NCBI GenBank assembly: GCA_041167675.1
Contig: JBEEIB010000335.1
Location: forward strand, 1 to 9,079
Reading direction: 5' to 3'
Length of the DNA: 9,079 bases
Source: DASTDH01 sp041167675
Lineage (GTDB): Bacteria > Verrucomicrobiota > Verrucomicrobiia > Chthoniobacterales > JAFAMB01
The notes under the pieces are model-generated. The model was not told where the DNA came from. It made no database searches and saw only the letters and a list, made by a program, of their open reading frames with translations. Made by a program: the position numbers and the translations under genes. Shown here one piece after another: positions 1-6,084 of this stretch; within the stretch, counting starts at the first letter, position 1; each line of letters begins with the position of its first letter.

Positions 1-519
1 GGACGGATCTTCAGAGATCACTCCATCGCGCTTGGCACTTTTGAACAGCATTTTGACGCACTTGAGGCCGTGATTAGCTGTCTTAGGAGAGACCTTGGAT
101 GCTAGATCGTTACGGAAGGCGATCACATCTTGTTTTGAAATCAGCAGCAAAGGCTTTGCGGCTCGTTCCTGCAGAAACTCTGTGAATTTCGCGGTGACGC
201 CCTTGTAAAAGGTCTGGGTGGAAGGCTTGGTAGAAACGCTCTTTCCCTTGTTCCACTCATCTACATACTCCGCGACGGTATAGCGCGGAACCTTTGATCC
301 CGTAGCCTGCTCATGCAGCCGAATCAGGGTTTCCTGAATTTGTTGTAGCGTCTTGTTTCCGAGCGAAGCTTCCTCAGATTCTTCGGCAACTTTGAGAGCC
401 TCTTTTCGATCGGTCTTCTTTGTGGATGCTCGATGTTGTCCGCCCTGCCTGTCACGCCAGCAAGCAATCCAATATTTTGACTTCGATTTTGGGTGCGTAC
501 GTTTCCATATGCTCGCCAT
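1..519 (-). CDS. Tyrosine recombinase/phage-type integrase, N-terminal part (cut by window edge)
   Basis: The reading frame is open from an ATG at 519 to base 1 (173 codons), so the C-terminal catalytic domain lies off the left edge. Residues 1-45 (MASIWKRTHPKSKSKYWIAC..., then Lys/Arg-rich) resemble the short beta-rich arm-type DNA-binding module of island integrases. Residues about 80-173 form a SAM-like core-binding domain: TVAEYVDEW at 81-89, a TQTFYKG segment, KQDVIAFRNDL, then SPKTANHGLK and KMLFKSAKRDGVISEDP, the classic end of this domain before the catalytic part. The catalytic R-H-R-Y residues cannot be checked here. An in-frame ATG exists at 540, but 519 gives the usual MAS(I/L)W-type beginning. 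A related fragment lies at 7697-8011, and a tmRNA/tRNA 3'-end remnant lies 130 bp upstream, which suits an integrase of an RNA-gene-targeting element. Confidence 0.85.
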   Translation of the reverse strand, partial: MASIWKRTHPKSKSKYWIACWRDRQGGQHRASTKKTDRKEALKVAEESEEASLGNKTLQQIQETLIRLHEQATGSKVPRYTVAEYVDEWNKGKSVSTKPSTQTFYKGVTAKFTEFLQERAAKPLLLISKQDVIAFRNDLASKVSPKTANHGLKCVKMLFKSAKRDGVISEDPS

Positions 520-648
520 ATAGTAACATACTGATAACATCTCAGTTCGTCTATGGACTTCTCCGTAAATCTCAAATGATCGAGCATCCTTTACTGTAGG
601 GCATCCGTGGACATCGAGAGATCTCTATAAACAAGACAAGATGAGAAC

Positions 649-673
649 AGGGGTTCAACTCCCCTCGCCTCCA
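649..673 (+). other. 3'-terminal fragment of tmRNA (or tRNA): probable attachment-site remnant
   Basis: Bases 649-665 form a perfect T-arm: stem AGGGG/CCCCT around the 7-nt loop TTCAACT. They are followed by a 7-nt acceptor strand CGCCTCC (666-672) and discriminator A (673). No D-arm, anticodon arm or tmRNA body can be folded just upstream, and no CCA follows. T70 in the acceptor strand would pair with G3, as in Ala-accepting RNAs, and the TTCAACT loop is common in tmRNA, so ssrA is the preferred source; tRNA-Ala is possible. Integrative elements commonly use such RNA 3' ends as att sites, and an integrase gene starts 130 bp away. The attachment role is an inference. Confidence 0.6.
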
Positions 674-935
674 AGTAGTTAATTATCAACAAGTTACCGG
701 AATCGTAACACGATTACCTAATAACAAGTCCAGCGATTTCCGCAGAGTTCTCCTGGTATCCCGTGATACTTTGACGGACGTTGCACGGGGTGCAAAAATT
801 TGCACCACTGCTTTGCGGTAGTCGATCCGGCGCACGCTGCGGAAAGGCGCTTGCCTCTTGGATTTCGCTTTCTGAACGCAAACAAACCGACAGATCAAAG
901 CAGGTCCTCAGGGTATCAGGATGCTCGACGCCGTT
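674..935. other. Non-coding stretch between RNA-gene remnant and CGNR repeat
   Basis: I see no convincing gene. The stretch contains a short inverted repeat GTTAC/GTAAC (693-697 and 705-709), an AATCG/CGATT pair (701-705, 711-715) and the TTGCAC palindrome array at 781-806. Open frames crossing it lack recognisable domains. The location next to an integrase gene and an att-like fragment would suit recombinase arm-type or accessory sites, but this is a guess. Confidence 0.4.
781..806. repeat. Alternating TTGCAC inverted/direct repeats
   Basis: TTGCAC occurs at 781-786 (+), as GTGCAA at 790-795 (-), and again at 800-805 (+). The right pair forms a perfect inverted repeat with 8-nt arms, GGTGCAAA (789-796) and TTTGCACC (799-806), around an AA spacer. 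The left pair forms a 6-nt inverted repeat with a 3-nt spacer. The two hairpins share the central arm and are mutually exclusive. The two direct copies are 19 bp apart, about two helical turns. It could be a protein-binding array; the protein is unknown. Confidence 0.6.
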
Positions 936-995
936 AGGGTTGCGTAGTTTCGTCGTCGGCAAAGCGAAGCTAAGGAATCGGCTTCTTCCCGCTAA
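936..995 (+). pseudogene. Remnant of the 3' end of a CGNR-type regulator gene
   Basis: In the frame matching the intact regulator at 6970-7647, this reads RVA, then a stop (TAG at 945-947, in place of Glu210 of the intact protein), then FRRRQSEAKESASSR and the same terminal TAA at 993-995. The zinc-finger Cys codons and everything upstream are absent: the sequence before 936 does not resemble the regulator. It is a dead tail of a second, related gene copy or of a duplication. Confidence 0.75.
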
Positions 996-1038
996 GGCGC
1001 TTGTAGCGTCACCGGCGCGCGGCGATAATTGGCTACTA
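936..1038 (+). repeat. Long direct repeat, copy 1 (partner at 7588-7690)
   Basis: Aligned without gaps to 7588-7690 (offset 6652), this 103-bp segment differs at six positions by my reading: 945, 1000, 1023, 1029, 1031 and 1036. That is about 94% identity, and similarity stops abruptly on both sides. In the partner copy, the first 60 bp encode the C-terminus and stop of the CGNR regulator and the remaining 43 bp are its 3' flank. The segment is therefore a displaced copy of a gene end rather than an insertion sequence. The pair brackets the whole operon and its regulator. Confidence 0.9.
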
Positions 1039-1284
1039 TCGAAGCAGGAATTCTTGTGCTCCGCCCACCTTTCTCCTGTAGGAGCTCGTCAAGACACCGA
1101 ATGGCTACAAACAGAGTTCGCCGTCAGTCTTGATTTCTGTGCGGTGTTCCGCGGATTGCGCTGGGGACGCCTCGGCGGTTTATTTGATCTGTTGTTTAAC
1201 CAGGAAAGCGTCCGTCAGCCGGATTATGTCATCAGCCTTTTGATCTAACAAGGGCAACGCTGTGAACATGATGGAGAGGTCTAG
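1039..1284. other. Intergenic stretch downstream of the operon, no gene recognised
   Basis: This is the 3' flank of the molybdoenzyme gene, where the operon transcript should end. I see no strong GC hairpin followed by a T-run, so a factor-independent terminator is not evident. A plus-strand frame stays open to 1248, but its translation matches no family I know and the other frames are interrupted, so I do not call a gene. Confidence 0.4.
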
Positions 1285-2328
1285 TTAGATGCCTTGATAT
1301 CTCGAGTAGCCGCGTTCGGCCCAATAGTCCATCGGTTCTTCTGCCGAATAAGAGATCTGTGTGATGGCCTTAATATTTTTCAGGCCGATTTTCATCGGAG
1401 CGATCAGTCGCAGTGGAGCTCCGTGTTCGACAGACAGAGGCTGCCCATTCTGATGAGTCGCCAGCAATGTCTGCGGATGACGAGCGGTAGCAAGGTCGAT
1501 CGAAACGTAATACGAATCTGGATTACCCATGCCGTCCAAGTTCACGGAGGAATCTAGACGTGCCCACTTCGCGTTGGCACTTGGGGAATAGGCGCGGAGG
1601 AGGGCGTCGAAACGAATCCCCGCCCACCATCCAATGCCGCTCCACCCCTCTACGCAGACAAGGCGTGTGATCTGCTCATGAACCGCAAACCGATCCTGCA
1701 GGTCCCGGATTGCGAGGGTTACAGTCGATCCGGAGGCCAAACCCTTGAGAGTCAGCTTCCAGTCGGCAATATAGCTGGGGTCTGGAGTGGCACCGTTGTA
1801 GTTGTTGCGCAAATCCGTAATCTGCGACTTGCTGTAAGTGGGAAGCAACCGTTCGGGTGAATAGAGATATTTGGCAACCTCATCGTCAAACGCCAACACC
1901 TTGTTAAGAAAGTTCTCCTTCAGCGGCGAACTGCCCAAAGATCGAAAACCGAACCGTCTGAGGGTATCGGACGGCAAGAGGAGGCCAGCGGCAGCAGCAG
2001 CCGCAAGAGTGCCCAGACCCAAGATGAGAAAGTCGCGACGGGTACGGCGTCTCAGGTCTCGTTCAGGGACCGCAAAGCTCCTCGGTTCCTGCTCGGGGAA
2101 CATATCGTGGAGTCGCCGAGGCGAGGATAGAGGGAGGGGTTTAGGCTCCGCTTTTGATGAAGGCAATTTTGGAGCTTCTTTGCTCGCGGGATCAGACGGT
2201 GTAGGGGGGGCTTCTTTCTCAGCGGTCATGTCCGCCGGGGGACCGATTTCGCTCCCTGACTGATCGGAGATCTCGTCAGCCTCATGGAGTCGGGGATCGG
2301 GAGTTTTATGGGGATCGTTACTGGCCAT
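1285..2328 (-). CDS. Molybdopterin-dependent oxidoreductase, Tat-exported/anchored (sulfite oxidase/MsrP-like fold)
   Basis: Protein of 347 aa. Residues 1-92 are a Pro/Glu/Lys-rich, probably disordered, cytoplasmic leader. Residues 93-117 hold a Tat-like signal (RRRTRRDFLILG followed by an Ala/Leu-rich helix), which may also serve as an anchor. Residues about 185-330 form the oxidoreductase molybdopterin-binding domain: TRLVCVEGWSGIGWWAG at 221-237, with Cys225 as the expected Mo ligand, then SVEHGAPLRLIAP at 299-311 and the closing PMDYWAERGYS motif. The known family role is two-electron oxidation or reduction at a Mo-pterin centre outside the cytoplasmic membrane; the substrate is not readable. 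ATG 2328 is chosen because it overlaps the 3' end of the cytochrome b gene by 11 bp (coupled translation), with a purine-rich AAAGGGA upstream. An upstream start at 2397 is possible but would overlap far more. It is probably the redox partner of the adjacent cytochrome b. Confidence 0.88.
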   Translation of the reverse strand: MASNDPHKTPDPRLHEADEISDQSGSEIGPPADMTAEKEAPPTPSDPASKEAPKLPSSKAEPKPLPLSSPRRLHDMFPEQEPRSFAVPERDLRRRTRRDFLILGLGTLAAAAAAGLLLPSDTLRRFGFRSLGSSPLKENFLNKVLAFDDEVAKYLYSPERLLPTYSKSQITDLRNNYNGATPDPSYIADWKLTLKGLASGSTVTLAIRDLQDRFAVHEQITRLVCVEGWSGIGWWAGIRFDALLRAYSPSANAKWARLDSSVNLDGMGNPDSYYVSIDLATARHPQTLLATHQNGQPLSVEHGAPLRLIAPMKIGLKNIKAITQISYSAEEPMDYWAERGYSRYQGI

Positions 2329-3154
2329 TTGCTGTCCCTTTCGTTCTTTTTGACCACCCGGTAACCATGGAACGCAGTGTGTCCCAACCGTCCGCAAAGA
2401 TCAGGATGACGTGAGGAACGACAAAGACCAGAAAGAGCCCCATCAGCCAGAAATGCCAAATCCGGGCGGTGTCATATCCGCCAAAGAGAGCGGCAAGCCA
2501 ATCAAGCTGCATTGGTTTGTGGATGGCCCAGCCGGTAAGGATAGCGAGTGTTCCGGCCACGGGCATGGCGAAATACGACAGCCGTTGTAGCGCATTGTAC
2601 TTGGTTGTTACTTCAGGATGTGGCCAAGCTCGACGGGCTACCTTCGCAAAGAATAGGCCAGCATAGTAGCCCATCATCGAGAGCGCGTCCCGCATGTCCG
2701 TAAGTCGGGGCAATAGGGCTCGGTACCCACCACCAAGAGCCAGACCAACCAGATAAAGCAGCCCGTTGAACATGAAGAGGTACGCGAAGAGCCAGTGCAG
2801 GCGAAGCGCCTGCGACAGCATCCAGGGACCAAGGCTGAAGTGGTTATAGATCCAATTGGGCGGATCACTGTAGTGGCTTAAACCGGGCAGGTGAGCGCAG
2901 AGCCAGATACCGACGTCTGCCAGGTAATCGAAGTTGCCGGAAGTTGGATTCGGCTTGTGCTGGTATACAGGAGAAGCCCAGTAGATGGACATGCCGCTCA
3001 GGATAAGCCCGATCAAGAGCGGAATATTAAGCCAATGGGTCCAGCGGACGAGGGCATGGTGCTTGCGGATGACAAGACGGGTGGCCTGAGGTGAGGCATC
3101 CTCCTTGACAGAGACCTCTGCGCTTGGCACTTCCGGATGTGAGGCTTCCTGCAT
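2318..3154 (-). CDS. Membrane cytochrome b (cytochrome b561/Ni-Fe hydrogenase-type b subunit)
   Basis: Protein of 278 aa with about four membrane helices (roughly residues 43-61, 116-138, 191-210, 233-254) and His residues placed as haem b ligands in this family: KHHALVRWTHW (His33, His40), LRLHW (His120), RIWHFW (His234) and VVPHV (His248). The polar N-terminus (1-30) is cytoplasmic, and a periplasmic-type loop lies at 62-110. Such di-haem cytochromes pass electrons between the quinone pool and an extracytoplasmic partner. The next gene, overlapping by 11 bp, is a molybdoenzyme, matching the common pairing of this cytochrome type with SUOX-fold oxidoreductases. ATG 3154 has no strong Shine-Dalgarno. 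The preceding gene ends 37 bp upstream, so co-transcription is likely. Assignment of specific His ligands is inference. Confidence 0.85.
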   Translation of the reverse strand: MQEASHPEVPSAEVSVKEDASPQATRLVIRKHHALVRWTHWLNIPLLIGLILSGMSIYWASPVYQHKPNPTSGNFDYLADVGIWLCAHLPGLSHYSDPPNWIYNHFSLGPWMLSQALRLHWLFAYLFMFNGLLYLVGLALGGGYRALLPRLTDMRDALSMMGYYAGLFFAKVARRAWPHPEVTTKYNALQRLSYFAMPVAGTLAILTGWAIHKPMQLDWLAALFGGYDTARIWHFWLMGLFLVFVVPHVILIFADGWDTLRSMVTGWSKRTKGTANGQ

Positions 3155-3191
3155 TGCATGCCGTACGCGGCTACTGATTTATTTTGCAGAA

Positions 3192-3851
3192 CTATTTTGT
3201 GGAGATGACCTTCGTTGTCGTAAGAGATCCATCCGGCTGGTTCTTTGCGAGTACGAGAACATTCTCTCCCTGTTTCAGCTGTTCCGGACTTACAGTCAGA
3301 GCAACGACGGTGACATCCGGGGGCACGCTGATGGTCTGTACCCCTTCGTTGTACTGCACCGTGAGCTTCGATGCCTCGAGCCTGGCGTTCACCGTTCCGT
3401 TCGTCATACGCGAACGGGAGACGCTGTCATTAGTTATCCGTGGTCCTGACACGGTGCCGTTAGTCATTCTGCTGTTACTTTCGGTGTTGGGTTGGCTCTG
3501 ATCTAGCAGAAAGCTCCCTTCGCCCGTTCCGCGCAGTTCTTCGGGGAAGATATAGATTTCCTTTGCGCGCTCGGAGCCATCGGGCTGCTTGAAGGAAAGG
3601 ACCCCGACGTAGGAGGAACTGTTCACATGAGCGAGATCTGACGGAATATCTCTATAGACCTGCAATGGGCTTCCGAGACGAATCTTTACGGGACCGGTCT
3701 TTGAGTTCACCGTCAGCAGGTCGCCGGAACTGCTCTCAACGACACCGCGGACAGGAGTGACTCCCGCCGGCCACGACTGAGAAAACGCGGGAAGAGCTGC
3801 CCCTAGCACCGCTATAAATCCGGCGAATGATAAGAATAGGTAGGTTTTCAT
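3192..3851 (-). CDS. Secreted protein of unknown function with a triple 10-residue repeat
   Basis: Protein of 219 aa. Residues 1-24 are a typical signal peptide (MKTYLFLSFAG..., Ala-rich core, AFS before QSW). Residues about 30-105 are beta-rich and look like a small barrel (GVVESSSGDLLTVNSKTG..., a DUF5666-like impression). Residues 127-156 are three degenerate 10-mers: SRMTNGTVSG, PRITNDSVSR, SRMTNGTVNA. Residues 160-219 are again beta-rich (VQTISVPPDVTVVALT, GENVLVLAKNQPDGSL). No catalytic motif or metal-binding Cys/His cluster is seen. It lies between a hydrolase (47 bp upstream) and the cytochrome b/molybdoenzyme pair. I have the impression that similar secreted proteins accompany such pairs elsewhere, sometimes named as metal transporter permeases, a name this sequence does not support: it has no membrane helices beyond the signal. 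Confidence 0.8.
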   Translation of the reverse strand: MKTYLFLSFAGFIAVLGAALPAFSQSWPAGVTPVRGVVESSSGDLLTVNSKTGPVKIRLGSPLQVYRDIPSDLAHVNSSSYVGVLSFKQPDGSERAKEIYIFPEELRGTGEGSFLLDQSQPNTESNSRMTNGTVSGPRITNDSVSRSRMTNGTVNARLEASKLTVQYNEGVQTISVPPDVTVVALTVSPEQLKQGENVLVLAKNQPDGSLTTTKVISTK

Positions 3852-3898
3852 TTTAAATATAATTTAGACTTCAGCCATTTGTTCGACATTACCCGCAC

Positions 3899-4825
3899 TT
3901 ATGATGCTTGCCTTGCCATGAAGTCTTGAGTGAGACGCATGATTTCTTTCGGCTTCAGATCCAGCGCAAAGTGCCCGGCGTCCAAGATGTGTACCTCGGC
4001 CCGGGGGTCATCCTTTCGGTACGCTTCTCCACCGGCTACCGTGAACGACGTATCGTAACGTCCCCAAAGAACGAGCAGCGGCGGCTTGTTGTCGCGAAGC
4101 CACTGCTGCCATTTCGGGTAGGACTTGAGGTTGTTTTGATAATCGTAAAAGAGATCCAACTGAATATCCCCCTGTCCCGGCTGGTTCAGGAAGTAATACT
4201 CGTCTACCCACAAATCGGGATTATACTGAGCGAGATCTGGCGAAGTGCCGACGTGCCTCTTGCGGGTTGCTTCAAGGGACAACAGGTTGTTTCGCACCTC
4301 AGCCTCGTGGGCCGGCCGATCTTCCCAAAAAGCACGCCGAACGGCCCAAAGTGGAGATAGGCCTTCTTCGTGCGAGACGGCATTTTGGATAATCATCGCC
4401 TGAACTCTTTCGGGATGAGCCAAGGCCATACGAAAACCCACCGGGCCACCGTAGTCCTGCATGAACAGCGTGTAGTGTTCCAGATGCAGTTGCTCCGTAA
4501 AGTCCTCTATTATCTGGGCCAAATGATCGAAGGTATAAGCGAAGCTTTTGGGATCCGGCCAGGACGAATGTCCAAAGCCGGGATAGTCCGGCGCGACAAG
4601 ATGGTACTGGTTGGCCAAGTCCGACTCCAACAGCGGCTGATACATCCGGGACGATGAGGGCAACCCGTGCAGGAGCAGGATCGCAGGTCCATCTTTCGGC
4701 CCAGCCTCGCGATAGAAAATATCGAGATCATCGACGCGGACTGTGCGGTAGGAAACTTCAGCCAGAGCATTCGCGATGTTCATAATAAGTATGACTGCAG
4801 CTAGGATTACCAAGGGCCGTTTCAT
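3899..4825 (-). CDS. Exported alpha/beta hydrolase with Asp nucleophile (haloalkane dehalogenase/epoxide hydrolase-like)
   Basis: Protein of 308 aa with a signal peptide (residues 1-22, hydrophobic core LVILAAVILIMNI, ANALA before EV). Oxyanion motif HGLPSSS is at 53-59, DYPGFGHS at 80-87, nucleophile elbow MQDYGGPVG at 122-130 with Asp124 where serine hydrolases carry Ser, a cap region at about 150-235, acid WGRYD (Asp258) and GH (His285). In this fold an Asp nucleophile in Q/HD(W/Y)GG is typical of haloalkane dehalogenases, fluoroacetate dehalogenases and epoxide hydrolases, which act through an ester intermediate. The substrate cannot be chosen from sequence alone; a Tyr instead of the usual Trp follows Asp124. 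The start ATG overlaps the stop of the RidA-like gene by 4 bp (ATGA), showing translational coupling. Export of this class is less usual than cytoplasmic location. Confidence 0.88.
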   Translation of the reverse strand: MKRPLVILAAVILIMNIANALAEVSYRTVRVDDLDIFYREAGPKDGPAILLLHGLPSSSRMYQPLLESDLANQYHLVAPDYPGFGHSSWPDPKSFAYTFDHLAQIIEDFTEQLHLEHYTLFMQDYGGPVGFRMALAHPERVQAMIIQNAVSHEEGLSPLWAVRRAFWEDRPAHEAEVRNNLLSLEATRKRHVGTSPDLAQYNPDLWVDEYYFLNQPGQGDIQLDLFYDYQNNLKSYPKWQQWLRDNKPPLLVLWGRYDTSFTVAGGEAYRKDDPRAEVHILDAGHFALDLKPKEIMRLTQDFMARQAS

Positions 4826-5307
4826 GTGATCTCGAAGATGACCTCCACAACGACAGGCGTGCCGATTGGCAGACTTTGAACCCCGTACACCATCCGCGCG
4901 TGACCGTTTTCGATTCCGAACAGTTGAACAAACAGATCCGATGCACCGTCAGCGACGGCGGCGTGCTCGACAAACTGCTCCGTCGTGACCAGAACAATGC
5001 TCAGCTTCACCAGCTTCTTTACACAATCCAGGTCGCCAAGATGTTGCTGCGCGACCGCCAAGGCGTTCATCGCGGCAATCCGCACCGCCTCGCGGCCTTG
5101 CTCGACCGAGAGGTTTTCTCCGAGCCGTCCGGTTATGGAGAGTTTGCGATTCACCACCGGAAGCATCCCGCTGAGAAAGAGCAATGAGCCGACCTCGGAA
5201 GCCTCGAGATAGGCTCCCAAGGGCGTCGGCGCCTGTGGGAGCACCAGGCCGAGTTCGCGCAAGCGCGAACCCGGTTTGGCGAAGGTGGACTTGTTACCGG
5301 CCGGCAT
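4822..5307 (-). CDS. RidA/YjgF family protein (long, YjgF-endoribonuclease-like subgroup)
   Basis: Protein of 161 aa. RidA proteins form trimers whose interfacial sites hydrolyse reactive enamine/imine intermediates; many relatives have other or unknown activities. The sequence shows the family landmarks: LRELGLVLPQAPTPLGAY (17-33), LLFLSGMLP (42-50), GREAVRIAAMNALAVAQQHLGDLD (71-94) and the C-terminal HARMVYGVQSLPIGTPVVVEVIFE (136-159), including an Arg (138) at the position of the substrate-binding Arg and a terminal Glu. The length and N-terminal extension fit the longer subgroup rather than canonical 128-aa RidA. ATG 5307 is preferred because GGAGGGG (complement of 5311-5317) lies a few bases upstream; ATG 5319 would lie on that site itself. 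The start overlaps the SDR 3' end by 14 bp, and the stop overlaps the next hydrolase start by 4 bp. No signal peptide: cytoplasmic. Confidence 0.9.
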   Translation of the reverse strand: MPAGNKSTFAKPGSRLRELGLVLPQAPTPLGAYLEASEVGSLLFLSGMLPVVNRKLSITGRLGENLSVEQGREAVRIAAMNALAVAQQHLGDLDCVKKLVKLSIVLVTTEQFVEHAAVADGASDLFVQLFGIENGHARMVYGVQSLPIGTPVVVEVIFEIT

Positions 5308-6019
5308 GGACCCCTCCATCGACTCGGATGTTTTCGCCCGTTACGAAGGTGGCGTTCTGGAGATAGAGCACCGCGCCGACGATGTCAGAAATTTCACCCA
5401 TCCGAGCGAGGGGGTGAAACTTCGCCAGCGCCGCGTGATTATCCTTGGCGTGCATCGGCGTGTTGATGTTGCCGGGCGACACCGTGTTGAACCGGATGTT
5501 GTTCGCCGCGTACTCCAACGCCAGCGCCTTACTCACAGCCGGCATCGGCGACTTCGAAAGCACGGCCAAAAGTGCGGACACGGCGCCGCTCGGTTGATCC
5601 GCCAGGACCGCCGAGATGTTCACCACATGCCCCGAATTTTGCTTCTTCATCTGTGGAATCACTTGCTGTGTCATGAAGAAGAAACTGGCCACATTGGTGT
5701 TCATTACTCGATTGTAGTCGTCCTCGGTGTACTCAGTGAACGGCTTGGGTATGAAAATCCCTGCGTTGTTCACCAGCAGGTCGATCCGGCCGAAATGCTT
5801 CAGGGCTGAGTCCACCACCTTGACGGCGGTTTCCTTCTTGCTGACCTCTCCATCCACAAGGACGAGATCCGGAGAAGGCTTAAGGTCCTTCGACTCACTG
5901 ATCGTTCGCGACGTGGCCACGACGCGCCAGCCGCGTTCGAGCAGCGCCTGGGTGATGCCCAGGCCGATTCCGCTGGAAGCGCCGGTGACAATGGCGACGG
6001 GTTGCTGGGTAGTGTTCAT
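5294..6019 (-). CDS. Short-chain dehydrogenase/reductase-like protein, catalytic Tyr position is Ala
   Basis: Protein of 241 aa with a classical SDR Rossmann fold: TGASSGIG at 12-19 (NAD(P)-binding turn), LLVNNAG at 81-87, Asn109, ISA with Ser136, PG at 182-183 and the C-terminal VDGG. The active-site segment reads ALLAVLSKSPMPAVSKALALEYA. Aligning its SK to the YxxxK motif gives Lys156, but Ala152 replaces the catalytic Tyr. Either this subgroup uses another residue, or the protein acts on cofactor or ligand without normal oxidoreductase chemistry. I recall SDR relatives with a similar ALASLTK-type segment, so this may be a subgroup feature rather than a recent mutation. The gene follows the first hydrolase by 65 bp and overlaps the RidA-like gene by 14 bp. 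Basic residues WRVVATSRT after the first strand suggest NADP(H), an inference. Confidence 0.88.
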   Translation of the reverse strand: MNTTQQPVAIVTGASSGIGLGITQALLERGWRVVATSRTISESKDLKPSPDLVLVDGEVSKKETAVKVVDSALKHFGRIDLLVNNAGIFIPKPFTEYTEDDYNRVMNTNVASFFFMTQQVIPQMKKQNSGHVVNISAVLADQPSGAVSALLAVLSKSPMPAVSKALALEYAANNIRFNTVSPGNINTPMHAKDNHAALAKFHPLARMGEISDIVGAVLYLQNATFVTGENIRVDGGVHAGR

Positions 6020-6084
6020 CGTAGTTTTTCTGGTTTTAGCTGACGTTGTTAAGGTAAAAGAACGTTCATTCTGACCGATCCAAA

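Noticed and set aside
324..587. Minus-strand frame of 87 codons overlapping the integrase 5' end
   Set aside because: It is an out-of-frame reading of the integrase N-terminus; the adjacent frame from 519 has clear recombinase sequence running to the window edge.
600..673. A complete tRNA gene ending at 673
   Set aside because: Only the T-arm and acceptor strand are present. The preceding bases do not form an anticodon arm or D-arm, and no matching 5' acceptor strand is found at tRNA distance.
686..962. Two overlapping minus-strand frames beginning upstream of the tmRNA/tRNA remnant
   Set aside because: They are short, one begins on the reverse strand of the CGNR repeat, their compositions are not protein-like, and there are no motifs. 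Most likely chance frames.
781..1248. Plus-strand open frame of 155 codons starting with TTG
   Set aside because: It crosses the palindrome array and the dead CGNR tail in a frame different from the one that encoded the regulator, lacks a ribosome binding site, and its translation matches no family I know.
1871..2263. Plus-strand frame of 130 codons opposite the molybdoenzyme N-terminus
   Set aside because: It mirrors the low-complexity Ala/Pro/Glu-rich leader and Tat region of the minus-strand gene; it is repetitive Ala/Arg sequence without an independent signal.
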